Part shown: positions 24,362 to 32,509 of the stretch, piece after piece
Layout: every line of letters begins with the position of its first letter
Position numbering within the stretch: position 1 is the first letter of the stretch
Origin: Bacillus sp. X1(2014)
Lineage (GTDB): Bacteria; Bacillota; Bacilli; Bacillales_B; DSM-18226
Direction: 5' to 3'
DNA length: 64,000 nt
Assembly: GCF_007678255.1 (NCBI RefSeq)
Contig: NZ_VEED01000006.1
Location: 62,001-126,000 of the forward strand
Notes under the pieces: generated by a model
The model's input: only the letters and a program-made list of their open reading frames with translations
The model's database searches: none
Told to the model about the DNA's origin: nothing
Program-made: the position numbers and the translations under genes

Positions 24362-25338
24362 TACGCTTTTCTGTATATTCGTTCATGCGGATTAAATTCT
24401 TGGTATTGCTTGCCCTTTGGCATAAATAAGATCGATTCTTTGCTTCCGAGGCCAATAAATCCTCCTTCAGCAAGACTGTCGTGAAATAGGCCATGGACTT
24501 TTTGTTGCAATTCATTGTCAAAATAGATCATGACATTTCGGCATAAAATCACATGAAACTCATTAAATGAACTGTCGGCCACTAAATTATGCTGGGCAAA
24601 GGTAAGGTTCTGATCCAAAGGGGGTGAAAAATAGGCAAACTGATGATCAGTCGTGTAGTACTCGGAAAAGGCCTTTTTTCCACCTGATTTTAAATAGTTT
24701 TTCGTGTATTGCTGCATCTTCTTTAGAGGAAAGGCTCCTTTTTGAGCAGCAGCAAGGGCTTTTTCATTTATATCGGTTGCATAGATGGTTGTCTTTTCCG
24801 CCAGCCCTTCCTCCAGCATCAGAATGGCCATCGAATAGACTTCTTCACCTGTTGCGCAGCCAGCATGCCAAATCCGTATCTCAGGAAGCTCGCGCAATAA
24901 TGGCACAACCTGGTTACGAAAGGCGGCGAAAAAACTAGGGTCTCGGTACATCTCCGTCATCCGAATCGAGAGATCATTTAATAATCGCTCCAAATACGCT
25001 TGGTCATGTAGGACTTTTTCCAATAAAGCAGTGATCGACGGAAGACGCTCCGCCTTCATCCGATTCAAGACCCTTCTGGTTAAGGAGGCACGGACATATC
25101 CCCTGAAGTCATATCCGTACATCTGATTTAGACCCTCGAGCAGCAAATTGATTTCAATATTCTGCAACTCAGTTGGCACTATTGTTTCTGTAAATACTTT
25201 GGAATCTGCTGGGTTCACTGGGTTTGCTGGGTTTGCTGGGTTTATCGTGTTCGTCATATTTATCATGTTTATCGTGTTTGCTGTGTTTGTCATGTTTATC
25301 GTGTTAGTCGTGTTTATCCTGTTTGTCCTTTTCGTCAA
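24361..25338 (-). CDS. rsbM: CheR-type methyltransferase, RsbM (modulator of RsbK)
   Basis: About 325 residues. Residues 1-48 are a low-complexity tail of NT(I/A)/NPA tripeptides. The CheR N-terminal helical domain (about 65-125) and the SAM-binding domain follow, with HAGCATGEEVYSMAI as motif I and CRNVMIYFD typical of CheR. In B. cereus RsbM methylates the RsbK kinase and dampens sigma-B activation. The TTG start at 25338 overlaps the rsbK stop (ATTGA) and has AGGTGG 7 nt upstream. A GTG at 25365 is the alternative. Assignment rests on sequence class plus context. Confidence 0.85.
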   Translation of the reverse strand: MTKRTNRINTTNTINMTNTANTINMINMTNTINPANPANPVNPADSKVFTETIVPTELQNIEINLLLEGLNQMYGYDFRGYVRASLTRRVLNRMKAERLPSITALLEKVLHDQAYLERLLNDLSIRMTEMYRDPSFFAAFRNQVVPLLRELPEIRIWHAGCATGEEVYSMAILMLEEGLAEKTTIYATDINEKALAAAQKGAFPLKKMQQYTKNYLKSGGKKAFSEYYTTDHQFAYFSPPLDQNLTFAQHNLVADSSFNEFHVILCRNVMIYFDNELQQKVHGLFHDSLAEGGFIGLGSKESILFMPKGKQYQEFNPHERIYRKA

Positions 25339-28109
25339 TCTTGATCCACCTGCTCTGTCAGCCACACCCGCATCAAGGAGAATAGTTGATCGATATTTAA
25401 TGGCTTCATAATATAATCAGAGGCACCTGCTTCCATACACTTATCACGTTCTCCTTTCATGGCTTTTGCGGTCAACGCAATAATTGGCAGACCTTCCATT
25501 TCCAGGTCATGACGTATCGCTTTCATTGCCTCATAACCTCCCATCACCGGCATCATGATATCCATGAACACCAGGTCAAAGTCGGCTTGTTCTTGTAAAA
25601 TTTCAATGGCGCGCTTTCCGTTCTCAGCGACTTGAACCACCACTCCTTTTTTCTCAAGTGCCGTCACAAGCGCGTATACATTCCGGCCATCGTCCTCGAC
25701 AAGAAGCACTTTTTTCCCTTTAAACAACCGTTCACCTGAGGTTTCCGCTTCTGTTCGGTCGGAGGATGGCGGTTCTGTTTCTTCTATATATTCCTGTTCC
25801 TCAGTCATCTCACTAGCGCTCGCCGCCACTTCCTCCAGCGCCAAGAAATTAATCAAATCATGGCTGACAGGTGCAAGCCGGCTCGGTATATATAAGGTAA
25901 ACGTACTTCCCCTATCTTGCTCGCTTTCAACTTCAAGCAGTCCGCCAAGCAAGCGGGTAAATTCACGGCAAATCGATAATCCCAGTCCCGTTCCGCCAAA
26001 TTGCCTGTTCGTGGTCCCGTCGACCTGTTGGAAGGCATCGAAAATAATTTGCTGTTTTTCTACTGGAATACCGATTCCCGTATCAGTGACAGCAATGGCC
26101 AGCACGTCGGCTTCCTTATGCAGGTCAGGTAGTTCCTCGACTTTCTCAAGCGGAGCAAGTTCAATTCGTACGGTGACGCCGCCCTGTTCAGTAAATTTAA
26201 AAGCATTGGATAATAAATTTTTCAAAATCTGCTGCAATCTTTGGCCATCCGTCGAAATGACAGGAGGGACATCCGGATGTGTGACCACATCAAAGGTCAA
26301 ATTCTTTTTCCTCGCAACGGGGTCGAACAGATTCCTTAATGTCTGAGGAATTTCTGTTACGTTCACTTCATCCGTCAAAATTTCGATTTTCCCCGCTTCA
26401 ATTTTGGATAAATCAAGGATATCATCAATCAGCCGTAACAAATCTCCGCCGGCCGTATGGACAACACTTGCGTATTCTTCTACTTCTGACATGGTCAACT
26501 CATTATTATTCTCCATCAACATTTGCGACAGTATCAGAATACTGTTCAATGGCGTGCGCAACTCATGCGACATATTGGCGAGAAAATCCGTCTTGTATTG
26601 TGAACTCATCTTCAGTTTTCCTGAATAGTCTTCTAATTCATCTTTTGCCTTTTTAAGTTCCAGCGCTCGTTGTTCCGCATATTGCTTTTCCATTTCTAAA
26701 TATCCATTGGCCATTTGCAGCTGTTCTTGCTGCATTTGCAATTCTTCCGATTGCGCTTGGAGTTCTTCTGATTGTGCCTGTAGTTCTTCTGTTAAAATTT
26801 GCGATTCCCCTAAGAGCCTTTCCACTTCCATTCTTCCCGTCACATTGGTAATCGCCGAACCAAACTTGTCTTGCAGCAGATCGACTAAGGTAAGGTGCTG
26901 TGACAGGAATGGCTGAAGCGCAGCGAGCTCAATCACGGCCTCTACCTTGCCATCTACTAAAATCGGAGCAATTAATAGATTCCTTGGTGAGGAAGCACCA
27001 AGGCCAGAGGTTACTTTGATATGTTCCTCCGGCAGCTGGTCAATAAGAAAGATTCTCTTTTCGACAGCAGCTTGGCCAATCAGTCCTTCTCCCAATCGGA
27101 AACTCGCCGCTGCAGCGCCCTCATCTGCCACCGCATAGCCTGCTGCTTTGACGTAATAGACCTCGCCCCCTTCATTTTTACGAAGATATACCACACCGAA
27201 AGAAGCTTGAAGTAATGGAGCCAGTCTCGAAATAAACGATTGCGTCAAGTCGCTAATATCGGTAATTCCTTGATACAACGTTGAAATATCCGCCATACTT
27301 TTCTGTATCCAACTCTGTTTCTCCAGACTGCTGAGGAGACTGTTCATGGCCTCCGCAAGCTCCCGGGTTTCGTCGCGCGTATTCACTTTCATCCGTGTCG
27401 TCAAATCGACCTCTGCCTTGGAATCGGTGATCCCTTTAATCGTTTTTACCACCTGATTAATGGTTCCAACGATGGAATTCGACTGTAACATCGCCGCCGC
27501 GATTGTGATGAGTGTTACCAAACCAATCAGTGCGTACAACGTCACTTTTAAATTTTGATTGTTTTGTTTGATTTGGCTGATCCGCCCTGCCATCATTTTC
27601 TTTTCACTTGCCAGAAATGAATCAAATTGGGTGCGGAGCTGGTCGGACATTCTTTTTCCTGTATTTTTCTTAAAATGTTCGTCCAATGCCGATTGATTAT
27701 TGGCATTTTTAGCATTGATGACAAATTCTCCGGAATTAGCCATCCAGCTCATAATCAGCGGTTTAATCTCCTCCAAACTGCGTTGCTGCCTGCTGTTAGC
27801 GTCGAGCAAGGTATGAAGTTTATTGTAATTATCCAGCCAGTTTCGACTACCTTGATTATAGGGTTCCAGATATTCCTCATTTCCCGTGATCGCATACCCT
27901 CTCATTCCGGTTTCCATGTCGAGAACATTTTTTTGAATTTGGTTCGTCAGGTCATGCACCTCAATATCATGTCCCGATATGAAGTCCACCTCTCTCTGTA
28001 AATCTGTCATTCTATCAATCACGATGAGCAGGGATATGACCAAGCAAATCAAGATGGTGAAGTATCCTGTAATGATTTTTGCACGAATGTTATAGTTGAA
28101 GCCTTTTAT
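25335..28109 (-). CDS. rsbK: Hybrid sensor histidine kinase RsbK (CHASE3-HAMP-GAF-HisKA-HATPase-REC)
   Basis: About 924 residues if it starts at the ATA codon 28107-28109, or 905 from TTG 28052. Order: first membrane helix (about 10-32), CHASE3 domain (about 40-170, with DMETGMRGYAITGNEEYL), second helix (about 190-208), HAMP, GAF (about 275-415), coiled coil with repeated LQAQSEE, HisKA (FLANMSHELRTPLN), HATPase (N, G1 and G2 boxes) and REC (KVLLVEDD, DLVFMDIMMP). It matches the B. cereus RsbK architecture. AGGAGG at 28119-28124 is 9 nt before the ATA, and no ATG, GTG or TTG lies in that stretch. The TTG at 28052 would cut the first membrane helix. Confidence 0.88.
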   Translation of the reverse strand: MKGFNYNIRAKIITGYFTILICLVISLLIVIDRMTDLQREVDFISGHDIEVHDLTNQIQKNVLDMETGMRGYAITGNEEYLEPYNQGSRNWLDNYNKLHTLLDANSRQQRSLEEIKPLIMSWMANSGEFVINAKNANNQSALDEHFKKNTGKRMSDQLRTQFDSFLASEKKMMAGRISQIKQNNQNLKVTLYALIGLVTLITIAAAMLQSNSIVGTINQVVKTIKGITDSKAEVDLTTRMKVNTRDETRELAEAMNSLLSSLEKQSWIQKSMADISTLYQGITDISDLTQSFISRLAPLLQASFGVVYLRKNEGGEVYYVKAAGYAVADEGAAAASFRLGEGLIGQAAVEKRIFLIDQLPEEHIKVTSGLGASSPRNLLIAPILVDGKVEAVIELAALQPFLSQHLTLVDLLQDKFGSAITNVTGRMEVERLLGESQILTEELQAQSEELQAQSEELQMQQEQLQMANGYLEMEKQYAEQRALELKKAKDELEDYSGKLKMSSQYKTDFLANMSHELRTPLNSILILSQMLMENNNELTMSEVEEYASVVHTAGGDLLRLIDDILDLSKIEAGKIEILTDEVNVTEIPQTLRNLFDPVARKKNLTFDVVTHPDVPPVISTDGQRLQQILKNLLSNAFKFTEQGGVTVRIELAPLEKVEELPDLHKEADVLAIAVTDTGIGIPVEKQQIIFDAFQQVDGTTNRQFGGTGLGLSICREFTRLLGGLLEVESEQDRGSTFTLYIPSRLAPVSHDLINFLALEEVAASASEMTEEQEYIEETEPPSSDRTEAETSGERLFKGKKVLLVEDDGRNVYALVTALEKKGVVVQVAENGKRAIEILQEQADFDLVFMDIMMPVMGGYEAMKAIRHDLEMEGLPIIALTAKAMKGERDKCMEAGASDYIMKPLNIDQLFSLMRVWLTEQVDQD

Positions 28110-28151
28110 TGTAACCGCCTCCTGGTAAAAGTGGTCTATTTAAATATTCTT

Positions 28152-28160
28152 ATTCTAGCA
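28152..28160 (-). promoter_or_regulatory. Candidate extended -10 promoter of rsbK-rsbM
   Basis: TGCTAGAAT on the minus strand, 43 bp upstream of the presumed start, with no good -35. No sigma-B motif was found here. Confidence 0.4.
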
Positions 28161-28280
28161 TAAGTCTATATTCATATCACCCAACTCGGATTTGAAAATT
28201 CCGTATCCTACATTCGTCAACACCTCTTATTACCCGTTTCTATCATTCTTGAAACCTCTATGTAAAAAATTTTTTTCAAG

Positions 28281-28306
28281 GTTTCAACTGATGTAGTCCG
28301 GGGTAA
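28281..28306 (+). promoter_or_regulatory. Sigma-B promoter, dps
   Basis: GTTTCA-N14-GGGTAA, 44 bp before the start codon. Confidence 0.8.
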
Positions 28307-28349
28307 GGAATAGATATCAACACTATTCCAACATACGGAGGTAATGAAC

Positions 28350-28808
28350 ATGGCAAAAGTGAAAGAAAAAAACAATGTAGTAACAGAGACTCTTAACACA
28401 CAGGTCGCAAATTTCTCAGTGCTTTATATGAAGCTGCACCACTACCACTGGTATGTTAAAGGAGAAAATTTCTTCACGCTCCACCCAAAATTTGAAGAAT
28501 TGTATAAGGAATCAGCACTCCATCTCGATACCATTGCTGAACGAATGCTGTCGCTAGGGGCTTTACCAACGGCGACACTTAAAGAGCAATTACAAATCTC
28601 TTCCATCAAGGAAGCAGCCGGCGACGAAAACGCCGAGGGAATGATCAAGAGCCTAGCTGACGATTTTAACACCGTCTGCACCGAACTGACAGAGGGAATC
28701 AGTCTAGCCGAGGACAACGAGGATCAACCGACAGCAGATCTGTTCATAGCGGTCCGCACTTCCTTAGAAAAACACAGATGGATGCTCGAAGCCTATCTGG
28801 CGGAATAG
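28350..28808 (+). CDS. dps: Dps-family ferritin (mini-ferritin)
   Basis: The 152-residue four-helix protein forms dodecamers that oxidise and store iron and protect DNA. The ferroxidase signature is present: LHHYHWYVKGENFFTLHPKF followed by HLDTIAERML, as in B. subtilis MrgA/Dps. ATG 28350 is 8 nt from GGAGG; the ATG at 28344 is too close. A sigma-B-type promoter precedes it. It lies within the rsb cluster between rsbK and rsbY but on the other strand; the B. cereus sigB locus also carries a ferritin-like orf4. Confidence 0.95.
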   Translation: MAKVKEKNNVVTETLNTQVANFSVLYMKLHHYHWYVKGENFFTLHPKFEELYKESALHLDTIAERMLSLGALPTATLKEQLQISSIKEAAGDENAEGMIKSLADDFNTVCTELTEGISLAEDNEDQPTADLFIAVRTSLEKHRWMLEAYLAE

Positions 28809-28829
28809 AATTAGATGGAGGTAGCGGGG

Positions 28830-28985
28830 AATTGTTCCCGTCTTCTTCTAAAAAGTGGGCGAGCGGGAACAATTAATGGTTAATTGTTCCCTTCTCCTCC
28901 AAAAAAACAGGTGAGTGGGCACAATTAATACCTATTTGTTCCCCTCTCCTCCTAAAAAGCTGGCTCGAGGGCACAATTAGTACGC
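28830..28985. repeat. Array D: three palindromic repeats, exact 52-bp period
   Basis: Units start at 28830, 28882 and 28934. Each is an arm AATTGTTCCC, a 25-bp C/T- and A-rich middle, the opposite arm GGG(A/C)ACAATT and a 7-bp spacer. The array lies between the convergent ends of dps and rsbY. Confidence 0.88.
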
Positions 28986-29034
28986 CCCTCCCAACCAGCA
29001 CGCCTAAGCAACAATTTTTTCAGCAACCCCCACC

Positions 29035-29066
29035 AAAACAGGGTGTCAGCTTTCCCGCTGACACCC
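29035..29066 (-). terminator. Terminator of rsbY
   Basis: Perfect 10-bp stem GGGTGTCAGC/GCTGACACCC (29041-29050 with 29057-29066), 6-nt loop, then TGTTTT on the minus strand. The arm partly resembles the 13-bp repeat but is a different sequence. Confidence 0.9.
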
Positions 29067-29075
29067 TTGTATTTT

Positions 29076-30224
29076 TTAAACGTTAGTAGAAATCATTACC
29101 AAGCAAAGGTCATCTTTCGGAGCATTGTGCGGCTCCATACTTGGCTGCAGCTGATGAAGGAACGAATCAGGATTGTCCATGTCTTTCTCTTGTAAGGTGC
29201 TGATGAGCCTAGCAATCGCATCCTCATAATCCTCCTCGAGCCATTCCGACAGCCCATCGGTAAAGAGCAGCGTCCGCGCGCCCCGCTTGTAAGGAATAAC
29301 ACCTTTGGTTACATCGATATCTTCAAAAAAGCCCAGGGCACAGCATCCGTCCGTTAATAGTTTTACCTCATCATCAACGATGGCAATTCCCGCTGGATGA
29401 CCAGCATTGACGTACTCGATGGTTTGCGTTTCTGTGTCGAGCACCAGGTAAATTGCGGTGAAATAATAGTTAATCAAATGATCTGGCATTTGCAGCTGAT
29501 ACATCCGCCGATTCAGTTCCTTCATGACCTTCTCTGGATCAGACATCCCCGTAATCGTATCTTTCAATGCCGAATATATGTACATACAGACGAGTGAGGA
29601 TGAAATTCCATGCCCCATCATATCAAGCAAAATTACACCATAACGGTGTTCACTGATCGGATACCAGGCATACAGGTCTCCAGCCAGCTCAAATGAAGGC
29701 TTATAGATAGCCGAAATCGTAACATCCTCTTCTTCAATCGGATCACTAAGGATGCTTCCTTGCACCTGCTTAGCCAGGTCCAGCTCATATTGGAGCCGTC
29801 TATCTCTTTCCTTTCGTAAGTCCTTCTCTTGCTTTAACCGGAGGACAGAACGAATCCGTGCCAGCAGTTCCACTTTATTAATGGGTTTCAGGACATAATC
29901 GAGCGCACCTGCATCCATCGCCTCGGCCATTTTATTGGAATCCCCCATGGCTGTAACGAAGATGATGGGCAGGTCAGAGTACCTCTTATCCGCTAGAACC
30001 GTTCTACACGCTTCCATTCCGTCAATTTCCGGCATCATCAAATCCATTAGTATTAAATCGAACTGAACTTCCTCGGCATTTACCGCATCTAGCTGCAAAC
30101 ATTGATATAATTCATTGGCAGATGTCAGCAGAACCAGCCTATTATAGCCAGCCTTACGCAGAATTTTCTCGATAATCATTAGATTGGTTTGATTATCATC
30201 AACCACCGCAATTTTCATGGCCAT
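29076..30224 (-). CDS. rsbY: Receiver-PP2C phosphatase RsbY (activator of sigma-B)
   Basis: The 382 residues have an N-terminal receiver (acidic pocket Asp9/Asp10, phosphoacceptor Asp61 in LILMDLMMP, Lys in VLKPINK) and a C-terminal SpoIIE/RsbU-type PP2C phosphatase (about 185-380, with ELAGDLYAW, LLDMMGHGISSSL, TDGLSEW, DDLCLVMI metal-site motifs). In B. cereus RsbY receives phosphate from RsbK and dephosphorylates RsbV. The start at 30224 has GGGGGG 6 nt upstream. It follows sigB on the same strand after an 88-bp gap holding a repeat pair; I found no separate sigma-B promoter, so read-through from sigB is likely. Confidence 0.92.
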   Translation of the reverse strand: MAMKIAVVDDNQTNLMIIEKILRKAGYNRLVLLTSANELYQCLQLDAVNAEEVQFDLILMDLMMPEIDGMEACRTVLADKRYSDLPIIFVTAMGDSNKMAEAMDAGALDYVLKPINKVELLARIRSVLRLKQEKDLRKERDRRLQYELDLAKQVQGSILSDPIEEEDVTISAIYKPSFELAGDLYAWYPISEHRYGVILLDMMGHGISSSLVCMYIYSALKDTITGMSDPEKVMKELNRRMYQLQMPDHLINYYFTAIYLVLDTETQTIEYVNAGHPAGIAIVDDEVKLLTDGCCALGFFEDIDVTKGVIPYKRGARTLLFTDGLSEWLEEDYEDAIARLISTLQEKDMDNPDSFLHQLQPSMEPHNAPKDDLCLVMISTNV

Positions 30225-30262
30225 AACAATCCCCCCTTTCCCATGCGTCAGTTCGTTTATAT

Positions 30263-30303
30263 GGTGCCTGACACCAAAGAACTACTTTGCAGTGTCAGGC
30301 ACC
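30263..30303. repeat. Inverted pair of 13-bp repeats between sigB and rsbY
   Basis: Exact GGTGCCTGACACC (30263-30275) faces AGTGTCAGGCACC (30291-30303, one mismatch) across 15 bp. It can fold into a 12-bp hairpin in the sigB-rsbY transcript but has no T run. Confidence 0.8.
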
Positions 30304-30312
30304 TTTATCCAT

Positions 30313-31107
30313 TCAAGCATCATTGACTCCTTGATAAGCATCATAAGCGAGTGCCTTTCGTAACTTCTCGATTGCCTTTTTTAAAAGACGAGACACATGC
30401 ATCTGCGAAATCCCCAAAAGCTCACCCGTTTCCTTTTGACTTTTATTTGCGACAAACGTGTAGTGGATGATTTCCTTTTCCCGCTCTGATAGAACATGCA
30501 TCGCACTCTCGAGCAGGAGCTTTTGGTCGACTTTTTCGAAGCCTTCATCATCGGATCCGACAATGTCTAAGGTCGTCGACGTACTCCCATCCGAACCCGT
30601 TTCAATCGTTTGATCTACAGATGCTGATTGATAACTTTTTCCCATTTCCATCGCTTCTAATACTTCCTCTTCGGAGATCTCTAAATAATCCGCGATTTCC
30701 TGGACCTTCGGAGAACGCTGATAGTGATTGGTCAGCTCGTCCACCACCGTTTTAATCTTTGGCCATAAATCTTTGATCCGTCTCGGCACATGGATGCTCC
30801 ACGTTTTATCCCTGAGGAACCGCTTAATTTCGCCAATAACGGTTGGAATTAAATACGACTCGAAAGGTTTGCCCATGTCTGGGTCAAATCTTCTGATTGC
30901 TCCCAATAACCCAATCATCCCCACTTGCACAAGGTCCTCGTGAAACGATTTCCCCTTTGAATATTTTCGCGCAAGACTCCCGATCAGTGCCGTGTAATGT
31001 TCGACTAAGATGGTTTGCGCAAGTGGGCATTCGTTCTGCTGAAACTCGACGATCAGGGCATCAATTTCTTCCCTAGTTCGTTTCTTGGGTAGAGATGGTT
31101 GTGTCAT
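30313..31107 (-). CDS. sigB: RNA polymerase sigma factor SigB
   Basis: About 264 residues (B. subtilis SigB has 262). It directs transcription of the general stress regulon. Region 2 (HYTALIGSLARKYSKGKSFHEDLVQVGMIGLLGAIRRFD), region 3 (IHVPRRIKDLWPKIK) and region 4 helix-turn-helix (SQKETGELLGISQMHVSRLL) are visible. ATG 31107 has GGGGAG 9 nt upstream and overlaps rsbW by 35 bp. It is third gene of rsbV-rsbW-sigB. Confidence 0.96.
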   Translation of the reverse strand: MTQPSLPKKRTREEIDALIVEFQQNECPLAQTILVEHYTALIGSLARKYSKGKSFHEDLVQVGMIGLLGAIRRFDPDMGKPFESYLIPTVIGEIKRFLRDKTWSIHVPRRIKDLWPKIKTVVDELTNHYQRSPKVQEIADYLEISEEEVLEAMEMGKSYQSASVDQTIETGSDGSTSTTLDIVGSDDEGFEKVDQKLLLESAMHVLSEREKEIIHYTFVANKSQKETGELLGISQMHVSRLLKKAIEKLRKALAYDAYQGVNDA

Positions 31108-31555
31108 GATTTTCACGCTCCCCACTTAGATACTTCACCATGAAGACCGTTACCCCGGAATGATTCGCAACACTCACTTCATCCATAAGCGTTTCGATTA
31201 AATATAGCCCTAACCCTCCCTCTGCCAGCTGCTCCACTGTACTTGCTTCTGTATAGGGACCTAATTCGTTTTTCTTCTGGGTAAAATTAAAGCTCTTTCC
31301 GCTATCAGATACCATCGTTTCTAGCTTGTCTTCATAAATGCCAAATCCGACAATCACTTCTCCGCCTTCGCCGTTGGGATAAGCATGATGGACAGCGTTC
31401 GTACAAGCTTCACTCACCGCGATCTTAATATCTTCAATTTCCTCATATGTAAAACCCATCCGGCTGGCGATTCCCGACAACGTCAAACGAATTACACCCA
31501 CATACTCCGGCTTGGCAGGAATTTTCATTTCGATATAATCCATCACTTGGCTCAT
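31073..31555 (-). CDS. rsbW: Anti-sigma-B factor and serine kinase RsbW
   Basis: The 160-residue GHKL kinase has an N box (EACTNAVHHAY), G1-like MVSDSGKSFN and G2 motif GGLGLYLIETLMD. RsbW binds SigB or phosphorylates RsbV. The start overlaps the rsbV stop (ATGA), with GAGGGAAG upstream. The 3' end overlaps sigB. Confidence 0.96.
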   Translation of the reverse strand: MSQVMDYIEMKIPAKPEYVGVIRLTLSGIASRMGFTYEEIEDIKIAVSEACTNAVHHAYPNGEGGEVIVGFGIYEDKLETMVSDSGKSFNFTQKKNELGPYTEASTVEQLAEGGLGLYLIETLMDEVSVANHSGVTVFMVKYLSGERENHDTTISTQETN

Positions 31556-31884
31556 TGTCTTCCCTCCTCGGTTGTTGAAGAAATGTTCATGACATTACTT
31601 AAGCCGGTAATCTCAAACAGCCGTTTTAGTCGATCTGACAAATGAATCAGCCTTAATTCGCCGCCATTTGCCTTTAGCTGTTTAAATACTCCTACAAACA
31701 CACCCAGACCGGTACTATCTAAATAGGACACATCCTGTAGATTAACAGTAATTGACTTATTTCCCGCTTCCGCCAGCGACAATAGTTCCTCTCTAAGCTT
31801 TGGCGCCGTGTACGCATCAATTTCCCCCGCCACAAGCACCACCATTTCCTCATCATGTTCATGTTTATCTATGGTTATATTCAT
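31552..31884 (-). CDS. rsbV: Anti-anti-sigma-B factor RsbV
   Basis: The 110-residue STAS protein resembles B. subtilis RsbV along its length. The phosphorylated serine is Ser57 in SYLDSTGLG. Unphosphorylated RsbV binds RsbW and frees SigB. ATG 31884 is 9 nt from AGGGGTG. The open frame extends to 32136, but that extension translates the GC-rich repeat element and contains the promoter, so it is rejected. A sigma-B-type promoter at 31919-31943 implies autoregulation. Confidence 0.95.
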   Translation of the reverse strand: MNITIDKHEHDEEMVVLVAGEIDAYTAPKLREELLSLAEAGNKSITVNLQDVSYLDSTGLGVFVGVFKQLKANGGELRLIHLSDRLKRLFEITGLSNVMNISSTTEEGRQ

Positions 31885-31918
31885 TATCATCATCACCCCT
31901 GAAAGATTTATAGTGTAT

Positions 31919-31943
31919 ATACCCCTAATTTCAAAGACTAAAC
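31919..31943 (-). promoter_or_regulatory. Sigma-B promoter of rsbV-rsbW-sigB
   Basis: GTTTAG-N13-GGGTAT on the minus strand, 35 bp before rsbV. Confidence 0.85.
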
Positions 31944-31963
31944 CTTTCTTTTTTAAAAAAATC

Positions 31964-32109
31964 TCTGTTAAACTTGGCTGTTGATTTCCGCTCCAGGCAC
32001 TTCGCTTTCCGCGGGCGGTCCGGGGAGCCTCCTCGGCGCAAACGCCTGCGGGGTCTCCCCTGCCCCGTCCTCCCGCAGGAGTCTTCGTGCCTTCCGCTCC
32101 AATCAACAA
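31964..32109. repeat. GC-rich palindromic dispersed element, copy 2 (right end truncated)
   Basis: Shares CTGTTAAACT, CTGTTGATTTCCGC, the TTCGCTTTCCGCGGGCGG block, CTCCCGCAGGAGTC and AATCAACA with copy 1 at 5813. The outer AGGCTGTGTTA repeat is incomplete here. It lies just upstream of the rsbV promoter. Confidence 0.8.
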
Positions 32110-32195
32110 GGCTAAAAAAATATAATCTAGTCCCAATATTATACCAAAATATTCAAGTTAGACGAATCGACCTATTTTCCTAGCAAACTTGTTAG

Positions 32196-32220
32196 GTTTC
32201 ATGATTAAGAAATCGGGTAT
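32196..32220 (+). promoter_or_regulatory. Sigma-B promoter, 32258 gene
   Basis: GTTTCA-N13-GGGTAT, 38 bp before the start codon. Confidence 0.8.
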
Positions 32221-32257
32221 ATCCAGATTAAGATGTTCACAAAGGAGAGGAGTTCAA

Positions 32258-32425
32258 ATGGATACTAAAAAAAGTGAGTTACAAGAGAAGGTAAAGGGTG
32301 AAAACAATAGCTCGATGGCACAGAATCTAGAGGAAATAAAGAGGCTTGGCAAGGAAATGGAAGAGGAAAAAACCGGTCCTGAGCTGAAGAAGGAAGAAAA
32401 CCAAACACCCGATCCGCAGCAATAG
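32258..32425 (+). CDS. Small hydrophilic stress protein, 55 residues
   Basis: MDTKKSELQEKVKGENNSS is followed by a Glu/Lys-rich helix (LEEIKRLGKEMEEEKTG) and a polar tail. I recognise no family. It resembles small disordered protectant-type proteins, which is inference. ATG 32258 is preceded by GGAGAGG. It has its own sigma-B-type promoter and terminator, divergent from rsbV. Confidence 0.75.
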   Translation: MDTKKSELQEKVKGENNSSMAQNLEEIKRLGKEMEEEKTGPELKKEENQTPDPQQ

Positions 32426-32440
32426 CAGCCTATGCGAAGT

Positions 32441-32471
32441 AACGGCCCTTTCACAGGGCCGTTCTTTTTTT
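32441..32471 (+). terminator. Terminator of the 32258 gene
   Basis: Perfect AACGGCCCT/AGGGCCGTT stem, 5-nt loop, CTTTTTTTG tail. Confidence 0.95.
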
Positions 32472-32509
32472 GAATTGAGCCTGCCCCTACTCAGGGACAA
32501 GCCAATTGA

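Noticed and set aside
31885..32136. Longer rsbV start
   Set aside because: The extra residues translate the GC-rich palindromic element and the sigma-B promoter; the RsbV family starts at MNITID, with a ribosome site.
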